Shown here in pieces: positions 1 to 11,900 of a stretch of DNA of 26,933 nucleotides. Origin of the DNA: Pelargonium nanum (taxonomy: Eukaryota; Streptophyta; Magnoliopsida; Geraniales; Geraniaceae). The DNA lies in NCBI GenBank assembly GCA_036897485.1, contig JAYMTF010001042.1, positions 1-26,933 on the forward strand, given 5' to 3'. The position numbers and the translations under genes were made by a program. Under the pieces are notes generated by a model. It saw only the letters and a program-made list of their open reading frames with translations. It was not told the DNA's origin and made no database searches. Numbering within the stretch: the first letter of the stretch is position 1; every line of letters begins with the position of its first letter.

Positions 1-2084
1 AAATTTGAACTATTGAGTACCGATCACCGACCAAATTGGTCGCTAAACCAATTAATCGATTTATAAATTTGAATATTGAGTCTTAACGGTCAGTATGCGC
101 ACTATTCAAAATGTTGGTAACCTGGGTTAGACTTGGCTAAAACTAATGAAGGCATAAAGCAATTATTTATATAAACTCTTGCCGATGGTTTGGATCTAAT
201 TGTATTATGTTTAGAGACTACAAATATATTTAGACTGATAAATAAAATAATAATTGCTTAGAAAATAAATATTTTTTAATGATAATAAATATGTATTTTT
301 CTGGATAAAGTTTAAAACTCAATAATATCAAATTCAATTTAAATATGATATTGCTAATTGAACAAAATTGAATATTTGAAAATTAATTAATTATATTTAT
401 GAAATTGAGTGAAACATGTCATTCAATTGGAATGTCAATTGAAGAAATTGAGATGACACATGTCACTCAATTATACATGGAGTTCTCTTTAATATATATA
501 TATATTAGATTTTAAGTGATTTCATTTAATTTAGCATTTCTGTTTTTGAAATTATAATTTTTAAACGGCTACTATATGTACTAGCTAAGTCTATAATATA
601 GTGAGTCCAGAAATGGGTCCAAGAATTCAGAATATGCAATGTACCATGCAAATTCATATTCTTATTCCCTGCTCGCTTTGAAAATTTACCTGATGTGAAT
701 TTGCAGAATCTTTATTTATTTATTTATTATTATTGCATATAAATTTATGTGATGAGAGTTTCAATTTTCCGATCTTTTATTCCTTAAGTTCTTTCTTTTG
801 TATTTTCTTTTTCTTACAAGGCCAAACATGCAACCCATCTCAGGGGTTTGATAGTCTAAGTCATTCCTTTTATATATAGTATACATGTTTAGTGTTTGTT
901 TGAGTTATCTACTTCTAATGTTTATAAAGGTAAAATGTTGATATAAATAGTTGAAAGAAGTAAAATGTACATAGAAAATAAAGTTTTTGTTTGACAAACC
1001 AACGTCCAGAAAAATGCTCAAAAGAAATTATAAAAATTCAAATTATTTAATAAACTATCATCATATTATTAAATTTTAAAAATAAAATATTGAAGTATAT
1101 ATAGAGAATTGAAACTTTTTATTACATTAAGCCCACCAACAAGTATAATGAGGGTCGACCAAGTTATACGTTAGGATTATGATAATCCTATTACATTAGG
1201 TTGACCAACAAGTATGTAAAAAAAAATTATCTTCACAGTCGATGTTGTAGAGTAAATAAATATTATAACATAAGTAAGGTCGACTGTGATACAGAAACGG
1301 TCTATAAAAGACATGTTCATCTTAGGTCAACCCATATCTTATTTAGATCAATACAACCTGAATAAATTTTAATCGTATGGTGTTCTTTCTTGTTCAATTG
1401 GAGAATTAATATGGGTTGGGAGTATTTAATTCATTAAGCATATCAAAAGTATGGGCGAAATATGTGAAATCTCCACATGATCTACAGGAGTGGGTGCAGG
1501 AGCCTTCCACCTCTAGTGGCAAAACTTTCAGGCATGTCTCATGTGGAGCTCTAATGTCCGGAAGGAATTATTACCAACTTCAACAACTAAACATCTTTTA
1601 CCTTAAATGTCTATATACACTGAGCATGCAAGAGCCAATAGAAGATCCAAACCATCTTTTAACAACTTATTATGGGTTTGTTAGCTAAGCAACCCATATG
1701 GTGTGGAACAAAAGTGGCTGTTAATCTAACTAGTTTATCACATATGCCCATAGGGCCATCAAACACTTTGGTTTGGTTGAGAAAAGTTGGGAAAGGCATT
1801 CCAAGCCCAGCAATGAAACACTTAATCTGAAGGTCCATTCAAAGCTGAAATGATGAGTAGTTAATGTTAAGTTATATAAATATAGATGTGCAACACCAAA
1901 ATGAAAGGTCTATTTTGAAGCCAACACAAGAGTACTATTATGAGTGATGGCCTGATGGGGGATCAGAGCCTGTCCTTGTCCTCTTATATTGTATTGTAAG
2001 CTATGAAAATGATAGCTATATATCTACATGACATGGGTACTAAAGTAGCAAACAAGCTAAGCAGATACAGGCAAGCTTGGCATT
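1..2084. other. AT-rich intergenic DNA, no supported gene
   Basis: Low-complexity, AT-rich sequence with many in-frame stops on both strands. The first 60 bases contain a short palindrome (CGACCAAATTGGTCG at about 28-42) of the kind seen in CACTA-type subterminal repeats, too little to classify. An open frame of 90 codons at 1416-1688 has no recognisable domain and no convincing promoter or splice context, so I do not call it a gene. Phrases such as GGTTGACCAACAAGTAT near 1199 resemble GACCAACAAGTAT-like text near 1134, suggesting a decayed local repeat. Confidence 0.6.
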
Positions 2085-2345
2085 TGTGCTCTTCCAATTC
2101 TAAGCTCTAGCTAACAACAAAAACAGCAGCTACGGAAAAGTCGTCGCTGATATTGAAAAAACCGTCATTGATCATCAATAGCGACGGATCTCAATCTGTC
2201 GCTGATGATCAGTCGGTCCTCCTCGCCCCCGCCAACGGTTCACCCGTCGTTATCCAGTGAAGGTCCCATCGACGGAAGGCCCGACGCTGCGACGGTATCT
2301 CCGACCGATATTAACGACGGTTTTGGCCGACTGATATATTATTTG
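2085..2345. mobile_element. CACTA-like transposon end remnant
   Basis: This block is more GC-rich than its surroundings. It is filled with repeated GCGACGG / CCGTCGC-type words in both orientations (for example near 2142, 2180, 2197, 2272, 2290 and 2314). An inverted repeat centred near 2193 pairs AGCGACGGAT with ATCTGTCGCT. Arrays of such short subterminal repeats are typical of plant CACTA (En/Spm) elements. Near 2110 the text CTAACAACAAAAA resembles a decayed CACTACAA-type terminus. No transposase frame is present, so this would be a non-autonomous or truncated piece. The boundaries are approximate. Confidence 0.45.
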
Positions 2346-3302
2346 TTTGTAATCACTTGTATATAATATAGTAGTTGAGTTGGATGCAAGTATATGTGGG
2401 TTGTGCCAATCCATCTATCCATCAATTTAAATTCAAAAATTGACAAATATAACAAGGTAGCTAGTTTAGGGCAGATGATAATGACTGAGTGGTAAGCTTT
2501 TGTCTATCAATTATTGTGTGTATATGAAGCCAGCCAGCATAATTCAGATCTGAGTGCTGGTGCTGAAAATGCTGCATCCATCCAGACATGTATATTATGT
2601 CACCATTTTTTGTCTTTAAATTTTTACTTTTTAACTGTCAGATGAAAAGGACCAAAAAGTTGTTGCCAGTTTAGAGAATAAAAACACTACTTCATTGTTC
2701 ATCAATCTTTACCTACCTACTACATATCCATACATCTTTGGATACCAACTAGTTTTTACTTCATTAATGACTATATTTCTTGTTTTAAATCTCAATGCTA
2801 TGATTGGTTTCAATGACTATTCAAAGACCCATTATTATACATTAGAGACTACTCATACTTTTTTGTTTATCCCCTGATACCAGTTAAGTTTCTGCCAAAT
2901 CCTATAAATTGTCAGTTTACCAAAATAAAATTTCTTAGATTTACATTTTTTATTTGTCCCCTTAACCCGAGGTTAATAAAACGATTCAATCGCGTTTAAT
3001 TATAGAACTCTTGTAGTTGTAGGAATCTAGTAAAAGACTTTTACACTTATAATATTTTTGGATGAGCTTTCACTTAACCACTAGAATTTGTTTGCTTTGG
3101 GTTTGCACACCGCAACGTAGCATATCTCACAGTTTTATGAGGTAATATACTTATAAAGTCAAGATATGGGGACGATGTATCACAATGTGATAGATTCGTC
3201 TTTGATCTAGGCCTTGTTTGTGTTAACCCATGTTTGGCTTTTGTACTAAAACTGATGGTGAGTTTATTATACAAATTTAGGTATGCCCCAGCCTCGAGCT
3301 GG
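2346..3302. other. Intergenic DNA, nothing recognised
   Basis: AT-rich non-coding sequence. Short open frames at 2695-2877 (plus) and 3074-3274 (minus) show no domain, no biased composition suggesting coding, and no splice context. I see no RNA gene or bounded mobile element here. Confidence 0.6.
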
Positions 3303-3470
3303 TTTGATTTATCTAAGCAACGTTAAGTTCTTATTCGAGCACACTTTCAACGCTATCTTTCCACGTTAAGGGTCACGATCAACTTTTGATTTATCTAAGC
3401 CACGTTAAGTTCTTATTCGAGCACACTTTCATCGCTATCGATCTTTTCATGTTACGAGTTACAATCAACT
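3303..3470. repeat. Two-copy tandem duplication, 82-86 bp unit
   Basis: Unit 1 (3303-3384) and unit 2 (3385-3470) both begin TTTGATTTATCTAAGC and continue through CACGTTAAGTTCTTATTCG and GAGCACACTTTC. They differ by scattered substitutions and a few inserted bases in unit 2. A third partial start, TTTGATTA, follows at 3471. The sequence is non-coding in both frames. It looks like an old tandem duplication, possibly inside a decayed mobile element. Confidence 0.8.
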
Positions 3471-3991
3471 TTTGATTATATCGGATACGCGTAGAATTAT
3501 TTCGAGAGTTGTAGAGACGCAAATTGAGTGTGTGGTTGTTTAATTATGGATGTGACTATTTTATATCAATATTTGTGAGTTTGAGTGAGAGAGGCTTTTT
3601 TAATTTTTCTTACTCTGTAACATGTTGAGCATCTGCTGAATGATGTTTAGGGTGTTTTGCAAGTTTGTTTCCATGGATTGTTCATTAGTATTATATATAA
3701 CAATAATGAATTTAAGCCAAGATCGATTAATGTATATTTAAAGTGGAAATGAAGAATCTTTCTACTTTTGGAGTTGTAATTGTTAAGAATATGGAGGACA
3801 AGTATGTTTCTTTGGATTAAAGGAAGGAATTAAAGCATGATCGATCACTTTGTAGATTAAAAATAGTTGGTAACTCATAAATCTGAGAGGATATATCTTA
3901 TAAAGCCTCTTCAACACTCAGTCTTGCATGTGTTAATGATCTTATAAACAAACCAAAAGGAATAAAAAAATCATGGACGGTACAAAGAAAG
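3471..3991. other. Intergenic DNA downstream of the tRNA gene
   Basis: AT-rich sequence without a supported gene, lying between the tandem duplication and the 3' side of the minus-strand tRNA. No bounded repeat was recognised. Confidence 0.55.
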
Positions 3992-3996
3992 AAAAA
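3992..3996 (-). terminator. RNA polymerase III terminator of tRNA-Ala
   Basis: Read on the minus strand, a TTTTT run begins four bases after the last base of the tRNA (discriminator at 4000), followed by further T-rich sequence. RNA polymerase III stops at runs of four or more T, so this is the expected end of the tRNA transcript. Confidence 0.8.
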
Positions 3997-3999
3997 TCT

Positions 4000-4072
4000 T
4001 GGAGATGCAGGGGATCGAACCCTGTACCTCTCGCATGCAAAGCGAGCGCTCTACCATTTGAGCTACATCCCC
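4000..4072 (-). tRNA. tRNA-Ala (anticodon UGC)
   Basis: A 73-nt cloverleaf on the minus strand. The 5' acceptor strand GGGGATG (4072-4066) pairs with CATCTCC (4007-4001) with one G-U pair, and the discriminator is A at 4000. The D arm carries TAGCTCAAATGGTAGAGC, which also supplies the A box. The anticodon stem GCTCGC/GCGAG encloses the loop TTTGCAT, so the anticodon is TGC (4039-4037), reading GCA-type alanine codons. The T arm contains GGTTCGATCCC, the B box. There is no intron, and CCA is not encoded, as expected for a eukaryotic nuclear tRNA. The stems are intact and a T-run terminator follows, so the gene looks functional. It stands alone in this window. Confidence 0.95.
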
Positions 4073-5199
4073 ATTTGTTTACTGTTTTCAAAGATACATT
4101 ATCATTAAACTAGGTGTACATACCTTTCCTATGGATTTACCCAAGACTTTCACACCATCGAGAAAGGAAAACAATACTTGACTCGTTTGTACTAGACTCA
4201 TATTTAACCGCTAATGGTCAATCCTAACAGATTTCTCATTTAAAGGAAAACATTATATATATATAAAAAAAAAAAAAACTCAATTTCATTCTTAAACTTT
4301 TGCATATGAACCTAATTTTGTTTCTCAATTTATTTTAACTTAAATTAATGATTGAGCTTTCGCCTATCAAAAAGTAACTGAGCAAATATTGGCCCAATAT
4401 GTACTATGTTGTTAGTTTCCATTAACTTCTCTGTTAAGTGGTTTGGTGTAAATTTATTATAAAAAAATTAACGTAAAAGCTATTAATTTATTATTTTAGA
4501 TTGTACGATAACAAAAGTAATGTAAAACTGAGAGTTTGAAGGCTAGTCCACCCAGACGAGTATGAAAAAGAAACCGATGATCTGACTAATTCGTGGGTAA
4601 CTCGGTTCGTAGACTAAACCGCAAATAAAAACTTGACACTGCCACATTTAGCCGAAAAAATTAAGCTGAAGACACTGGAATTCTCCCACATCAGCTTGAA
4701 TAAGCAAGACGAAGACACTGGAATCCTCCTTCTCCACTTGAAGAGCGCGAACGATTGCACATAAAGCTTAAGAAGACTAAGTGAAAGTCGTTCTCGATCG
4801 CCACCATCAGGTCTACCATCTTATTAGACAACAAACTCGAAGGCTCATCCTCGAGCTCCAACCGAACTACCACATTCCAAGTCACCTTTTCCTTCCTTGT
4901 AGCCGCCACAAACCTGTAACTAACCCCCCCCCCCCCCCCCCCCCCCCCCCACCAATCGAAAAAAGAAAAAGAAAAAAAACTCACCCAAATCTACATCGCC
5001 GTTCTACAAACCTAATAATACCTTAACTTGCTATCAAGTAAGAGCTCGTTATCTTAACGAGAGAGACCGCAATTAGTTATTTGTCAACTCAAGACACTGC
5101 CAACGCTCTGAAAATCAGGCGTAACCGTAGGAAAATCCTAGCTGACTCTCAAAACAAAAAAGAGAAAAAAGGCGTAGATTTCAATAATTTTTTAAATTT
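4073..5199. other. Intergenic DNA with a 27-C homopolymer
   Basis: No supported gene. A run of 27 C lies at 4924-4950; the overlapping open frames on both strands exist only because this run reads as poly-Pro or poly-Gly. The phrase GAAGACACTGGAAT occurs twice (near 4671 and 4710), indicating a small local duplication. Poly-A runs occur at about 4267-4278. Confidence 0.6.
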
Positions 5200-5320
5200 C
5201 CTATGGCTTTCTGATTACGTGACCGTCAGAATTTTCAATAATTCCTATGGACTTGGGAGGAAAATTTCTGACGGCCGCATCATCGAAAAGCCGTCGGAAT
5301 TTCAACATTTTGTTGTAGTG
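5200..5320. mobile_element. CACTA-type transposon terminus (remnant)
   Basis: Read on the minus strand from 5320, the sequence begins CACTACAACAAAA, matching the terminal inverted repeat start of plant CACTA elements. It is followed by repeated GACGG / CCGTC words (CCGACGG, GGCCGTCAG, and GACCGTCAG farther in). This is one end only. I found no matching opposite end or transposase upstream, so it is a truncated or internally decayed copy. The inner boundary is approximate. Confidence 0.5.
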
Positions 5321-7334
5321 CATGTTTTTACCAAACAATCTTTCTCATGTAACTCATTTCATATTTTACCAAATATATTTTCATTTTGGCTTTTAAAAAC
5401 TTTCAACTATTTTAAACTCTTTTCTGCACTTAGTAGTAGTGTTACCAAACAAGCACTTAGTGTGCAGTAATAAAACATGTTGTAAGATATGCACAATATT
5501 CAATTAAAATGGTGGTTTAAACAAATCAAAAGTAAGAGAAGGGAGGGAGAGAGAGAAAAGAAGGGAAAGAAAGAAGAGATTCATGTTGATATAGAAATAA
5601 GGTTTATGGGGATTAGGGAAGAAAGAGGTGGCAGTAATGATGAGTTTTAGGTTCTCATCGTTTTGCATGCACTTACTTTAAATTCTACCTTTAAAAAGAC
5701 ACTTACTTTAATATTTGATCAATATACCTTTACCTTTTTTCTTTTATGTTTCCTCTCCCTTTCACTTTCTTTGCTTTCTACTCTCTCTCTCTCTCTCTAT
5801 GACCAAACCTTTAATCACTCTCTTTGATTTCAGTAACAAAAGCTTCACCCCCCCTACCCTCCTCTCTTTTTTCTACCCCATCTTATCTTCCTTCACTCCT
5901 TCATTCTCCTCCATCTCTTTTTTACATTTATTCAAATCAACACCACCCTATAACTTACATTTCAAAAATATATAATTACTCCATATACTAAAAGTATATA
6001 TTATCATTCAACACACTAGCTTTACTTTGATGTAAAATCAAGATAGAAATAGCAATAATGTCGGAATGTGAAATCATATATATGGATGTATCTTTCTCAT
6101 AAGGCACGAGTTATTTAAAATAGAATCAGTTTTATTAAGACTTGAACTTGAAACTTCAACTTAAATTAAAACAATTATTGCTAATTGATTCACACGAGTC
6201 ATTGAATTAAAAAAATAATAGATTTTCAAGAAAAAAATATGCTAGTAAAGAAATTGAATCGAATCAAACGGTAAAAATTAGTGCTACATTGTATACATAT
6301 AAAATACATGAAGTATTTCACATGTTCCAATTTGCCTTCTATTTATGTATTACTACACAAGCACACTAAAAAAATAAACCCTAATAAAATACAAGATGTT
6401 AAATATAATAAAGGCAAGCTAAAAATAGGAGGCTAAGAGGAAGTAAATAAAGTAGAATCAACGGCAAAGTGACGGCCATGCACTTTATAGTCGGAACGGA
6501 AGATACATAATTCCATGAAAGCCTACTGTTAAAGCAAGTGATCACACATGATCTACTGGTGAATTCTGAAATGTATACATATATCTACAAAGTTAGAATC
6601 AATATATTATATATAGAGAGAGAGTTCATATGTTATTCAATCTCTTAAGCTAGTGTGATAATATAATAATGACTTCATTTCTCCAAAAATGAACCCTTAG
6701 AACATCTTAGAAATGCCATTTTATATGTAGAATATTATATTGTTGTCATTTCATAATGTGCATGCATGCGTTAGGAACCATTTGATCGATGTAACGTAGC
6801 GGAGATAAAAGAGTAGTATTCAAATTAATTTGTTGTTCCATTCCATTAATTGGCATTTAAAAGGGACTATCATATGATGAATATAGATTGAGTTTTGGTT
6901 GCAATCCTTTATTGAGGAGTGTCAGGTGAATAATAGCCGCAGATTGCAGGTAGCTAAGTAGGTTAAGCTATATTTGTTGTTTCTTCTATATCATTTAGGA
7001 TTCATTGATGAAATTAAAAAGGTGCATGCAACTAAATTGCATAAACCTACCCCACAATACTGTACAACATGACCACCCCCACACACAAATTGATAATGGA
7101 CCACACTCAGTCTCAAATCTCATCCGCCCATACAATAGGAATAGGTAGACGGCACCATGAGCATGTATAAGAATATTGTGGAGAGGGGAAAAACAATTAT
7201 ACAGAACAAGCTGAGAAATAACGTTCCTCTAGATGCATTTTTAGAGTCGAGATCTTAAATATGTAAGGAACGATATAATGGATTTAATGACAAAATACAA
7301 TATGCATGTTAGCACATTGATAAAAATATTAGGT
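5321..7334. other. Intergenic DNA with purine and pyrimidine tracts
   Basis: No supported gene. TTACCAAACAA-type phrases at about 5328 and 5441 resemble ends of small hAT-like elements but are not bounded well enough to call. A purine-rich tract occupies about 5530-5580 and a CT-rich tract about 5735-5910, including a (CT)n run near 5791-5809. The 86-codon open frame at 5715-5975 is a product of the CT tract. The remainder is AT-rich with TATA and GA microsatellites near 6605-6625. Confidence 0.55.
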
Positions 7335-7549
7335 TGTTTGTCTTAAAACTAGTGTTTTTGTTTCTATCTTGATAAATGTTAAGTAGAAGCTAGTGTGCTA
7401 TATTTACTCTTGTATATTTATGATCGTGTGTTATAAAATGGATATTAACTAACTTATTTTAAAAATGATTATGAATCTATGCATAACCAACTTTCTTAAA
7501 AGAAAAATACACACAATTTGACACAAAAATTAAAAAAAAAAAAAAAAAA
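7335..7549. mobile_element. Degenerate Stowaway-like MITE copy
   Basis: This segment aligns by eye along its length with the better-preserved MITE at 21747-21976. Both carry TTTGTTTCTAT near the left side, TATTTACTCTTGTATA-like text (here about 7397), GATC(G/A)TGTGTTA in the middle and a GACA-AAAATT-type right side. The terminal CTCCCTCCGTCCC motif has decayed here (GTCTTAAAACTAGTG remains) and an 18-A run has accumulated at 7532-7549. It is a non-coding, non-autonomous element. Confidence 0.5.
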
Positions 7550-8729
7550 GCAAAACATTTGTTTTGAGTCATAACAAGTGTAACATATATACTATATATA
7601 ATTTGAATTGTTGTACAAGAGTAAAATTAAGAAAACGAGTTAAATAAGAGGAGGATATGGACGATGAGATGCAAAATTAGCAGCAGATTGAAATAAAAGT
7701 AAAAGACAAGAAAGAGGATGATGAGATGGATGGCAATCCCAAGGAAAAGAGTAAAGAGAAAAAAGAAATGGAATGTTAATTAAAGATGGGATTTAGATTT
7801 GGATTTTGGGAAAAGAAAGAAAAAGCAAAAGAAATGAGTAATTTTATTCTTATTATTATTATTATTATTAATAAGTGAAAAAATATAACATATGGGTGTT
7901 GGTGTTGGGTAGTAGATGAATGAGAAATGAGAATTGAGTGTGGCTGGGGACATTTATTGTATAAAGTTGCACGCTTTCCTTTTCTTCATCTCTCCCAAAA
8001 AATCTCCATTTTACTGCCTCAGATACTCAGATTCAGATATACTATGAGACCACATTGGACTCAACTGGATCCAATGTCTCTACATTATTCTCACTATTCT
8101 CTCAATGAATAATAGAAGAAAAAGAAACAACAAAACTGGAGTCATCATTACATGTACAGTGAAATCACAAAAGGGTTCATTTTCATCAACTACACTTTCA
8201 CTTTGATTCATAGTAATAATTTCCAACAAAAAAACAACCTCAGTGAATAGGATTACATGTAGAGGAGCATCATGGTAAAATGATGCTGCTACACATTTAT
8301 GAGGAGTTTTTTCAGGGTGTGGTGTGGGCCTCCAATCCATTTTCATGCTCCTACTTTGTTGAATATTTGTTCCCACAAATCCAAACCAAATCATTCTTCT
8401 TCACAAACCAAAAACTACTATATTCAACCCAATATATCACTATTCCTAATACATTACATCATACTACTACTAGTAATATATAGTAATAAAAAAAAAGTGA
8501 TACTTTTCTTCTAGGGAGAGAAATCAAAAAATTTATCTTCCTAGTTCCTCCCTCACGACTCATGATTCATGACATCACCTTTCTAATAAAACTTTGAAAA
8601 TTACATATTATGGTCCAATGATTTGGGCACACTCATACTTTCCAATCACTATCTACCACAATTAATGATACCTATTATAGTAAATCTTTAAAATAAAATT
8701 GGATTGCAATGCATCAAATTTGTTAAATT
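7550..8729. other. Intergenic DNA with an ATT microsatellite
   Basis: No supported gene. A (TTA)n microsatellite lies at about 7850-7871. The overlapping open frames on both strands between 7927 and 8514 show no recognisable domain and I regard them as chance frames. Confidence 0.5.
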
Positions 8730-8918
8730 AAACATGTATATCTCTATCAAGGCGGATTATTGGTTCAAGCAGTTTAAGTGTTTTGATTCTCTTTGAGGTT
8801 TCGGGTTTGAGTCTCCCTACCAGCGGTATGGAGTTAGAATCATGGGTTAATAAGGAAGAGCTACTTATGTTGTGTAGCTCAAATGGTAAAAAATAAAAAA
8901 AAACATGTATATCCCTAT
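8730..8918 (+). mobile_element. SINE with 18-bp target-site duplication
   Basis: A body of about 150 bp (8748-8900) is flanked by an 18-bp direct repeat, 8730-8747 and 8901-8918, with one mismatch (8743 versus 8914). The repeat starts AAACATGTATAT and ends CTAT. The body has a tRNA-like head with a B-box-like GGTTTGAGTCTCC at about 8808 and a plausible, weaker A-box region near 8765-8780. It ends in an A-rich tail that abuts the downstream repeat. This is the layout of a plant SINE retroposed by a LINE machinery. There is no coding capacity. The nearly perfect target-site duplication suggests a fairly recent insertion. Confidence 0.75.
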
Positions 8919-11900
8919 TCTCATTCGTTCAACTTTTATACTTTTTTTTTTAATACGAATAAGTTTTTATTTAATATTTTGTTTTAAAAGAGATTAGATA
9001 TTCATTTGATAAAAAAATTATTATAAAATTTGTATCTATGTCATTTCAACTTTGTTTAATTATTTTGCGTGTATAAATTTTATCTTGTTATTAGTTATGT
9101 GGATGGAGTGGTAACAGATCTATAAGAGTAATCAAAAGGGGCTTTTTGTGAGATAATATATAGTAGTAATTAATTTATACGGACGATTTCTATGACTTTG
9201 ACTGCAAGTAAAAGTCCTGTCCTGCTCACTTGGTCTTTGTTTTGTTTTTAACTAATAACATTAAATTTTGAAAAGTTAATTTTAAGATCTGATCATAAGA
9301 ATCCACAGCTTCTCTTCTCTTGTTCTACGAAGACATGTTATAATTTCTACCTTTTTGACCCTAAAAGGTGGATTTTAATTGGTAATATATATATATAGGC
9401 TGATGATAATTAATATTGCATGTGTTACACAACACATAAAATCTATTGTAAAAGTATTGGTCTTGACTCATAGTCGTCGATATACAAACAAGATTACCTA
9501 AATAAAAAAAATCTTTTTAATAAGAGTTGATATTGAATTGGGAATTAAATAATACTAATCTAAATTTGAAATATTTATGATATGAATAGGCCAATTGAAT
9601 ATATAAAATACTCAATTATGGAGTTGCTTTAGCTCCATCTGTAATTGATGTGTCAATAATCATACTGTAAAGTTATTTGACAAGCACAACCAAAAATCTT
9701 CAAAATAATCCCTTTTGTGCTAGTGGATTTGTGAAAAAAATGTACATTAACATGACATTCTAGTCAGTAAGTTTAGCTAATACGAAGAATGATGTGTCAA
9801 TTTTTCTACTGACATGTTTTTAACCAACTATGACCAATACTGACGGTTGATTACCGGCATTGACCAAACACTATATGTGTTGACAAAAAGAAAATATTTG
9901 CGGGTTAACATTGGTCAAATTCATGCGCACACCGATCAACACTTGGTCAATGTCAATAAAAAACAATGAATGCTAGCTTAGTTCAAAATTACATATAAAA
10001 AACGCATGTCATTCTCTAGATTAGCTAAAATTGTTAATTAAATTATCACATAAACATATCTTATTAGAATTTTCAACACCATAAATGTTTAATACTTATT
10101 TGTATGAAATTAATAGTATCGCAAAGTTACATGTATAAAGTTTAAAATATGCTTATTTAAGCATTTGACAAAAGTTAATGTATAAAAAAATATGCATGTC
10201 TTATAATTGTAAGAAATTCTAACTAATTTAATTTACTATATAAAAATATTATTAATAATTTGTCTAACAAATTCTTTTAATATGAATAAGACAAAGTCGA
10301 TAAAAAAATCCCAAAAATAAAAAAACAAAATTAATTTTTTTTTTGAAAGTAAAACAAAATTTAATTATGGATAAGGTATGTAATTACTTTTATTTTTTCT
10401 TCCATAAAAAGAACATGAGGCCCATTTGCCTTTCAATAATCAAGCCTTAAAAAAGACAAGAATAATAAGTTGCTGTTCATAATCATTCGAAGTTTAATGC
10501 TTGTCATAATTAATTTTGTCTTTGCTCCATAAATTAATTTATATCTGTCCCAGACACTGATCTATTTTAAATCAGAAGCAAAGGCCATGATGGTTCCATA
10601 ATAGGGAAGACCCAATTTAGTTTTTAAATTTCCAGAAATAGGTCGTACAAAAAAGAGGCAATTATAGATAAAGGAAATGATTATTGCCACAAGTAATTGC
10701 AGAATAAAACAGAAGAGAAGAGGTTGATGATGGTCATATATATGCATGCATGCTCTTATTGACAAAAGTGGAAATTTATCATACATTAGTGAATAAATAT
10801 TGCAGTGATTCAACGTTTCATGGGACAACCAAATTACACAATCGAAAGAGAACCAGTTGAAGACAAAAAGTTTACTACTACTAATATTCAATGAATAATG
10901 AGTACATTTTGTTTTTTTAAGAATTCATGCATGCGTATTTGACCATCACCAACTAGTTTATCGATCATTTTTAATTGTAAGCAAGGGCACGTTGGATTTT
11001 CAAGTTGTATTTATAATATATTGGACTATAGATATGTTCTACTTTCGTGAATAATCACTCGTTAAGTGAGCAGAACTGAAATACTCGGCAATATTATTGA
11101 AATTGGCTGAAATTCAGCCAACATAAGCGAAACCAAGAAATAATCAGGTTCTCATTTTTATCCTTTTAAGGACGTTTAAGCCTCCAAAATGTCAATTTAA
11201 CTAGTAATTTTTCTATAGTTTTTGAATCAATTTTATTATATTTTATTTCTCTATTATCCATATGTCTAGCCACATTGTAAAACAGACAATTTGTTCTCAA
11301 ATTGTAAAATGCAATTATGTAGTTATTGTAAGGTAATCATTCTACTTATTAGATCGGCCTCACTTAATTACTCCTAATGTGGATCATCAAGATGATTGGG
11401 TCGACCAGTTGTTGGTTGACCTAAATTAGATATGAGTAAACTAGAGTATAAAATTTATAAGTTTCTTAATATTGTATATCTTTATATTTAATATACCTAA
11501 GGAGTGTTTAGTAAAAAAAATTAACTTATATTTTTAGACAATTTTACTAAACAATTTTTTTTATGTAATTTTATTTATCTCTTACATTCTAAAAGTAGGT
11601 TTACCAAACAAATCATTTATGGCCTACAAAGAGTAATGTCACATGTCCCAAATTTTGTATAAAAATATTTGTACAAAATGATGTGTCAATAAACAAGACA
11701 TGATACATCAAATATTTCATTGATGATTTGATTGAATCTTAATTAATATGCTACATGTTCAATATGTCTTATTATAAATTGAGCGCTCCGCATAAAAAAA
11801 TCATGGGAGGGTAATAGTATCATGTATGTCGGGCTGTTGTTTTTTAAAATTAATGTTAAACTACAAAAATAATATATACATATATATTTACGTCACGTAA

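Noticed and set aside
1416..1688. A 90-codon frame as a possible small gene
   Set aside because: No recognisable domain, promoter, or splice context in an AT-rich region.
4691..5026. Overlapping plus and minus frames with poly-Pro/poly-Gly
   Set aside because: They depend on the 27-C run and have no other protein-like feature.
5715..5975. An 86-codon Ser/Leu/Phe/Pro-rich frame
   Set aside because: Low-complexity translation of a CT-rich tract.
10562..10891. A 109-codon minus-strand frame
   Set aside because: No recognisable family and AT-rich composition like the surrounding non-coding DNA.
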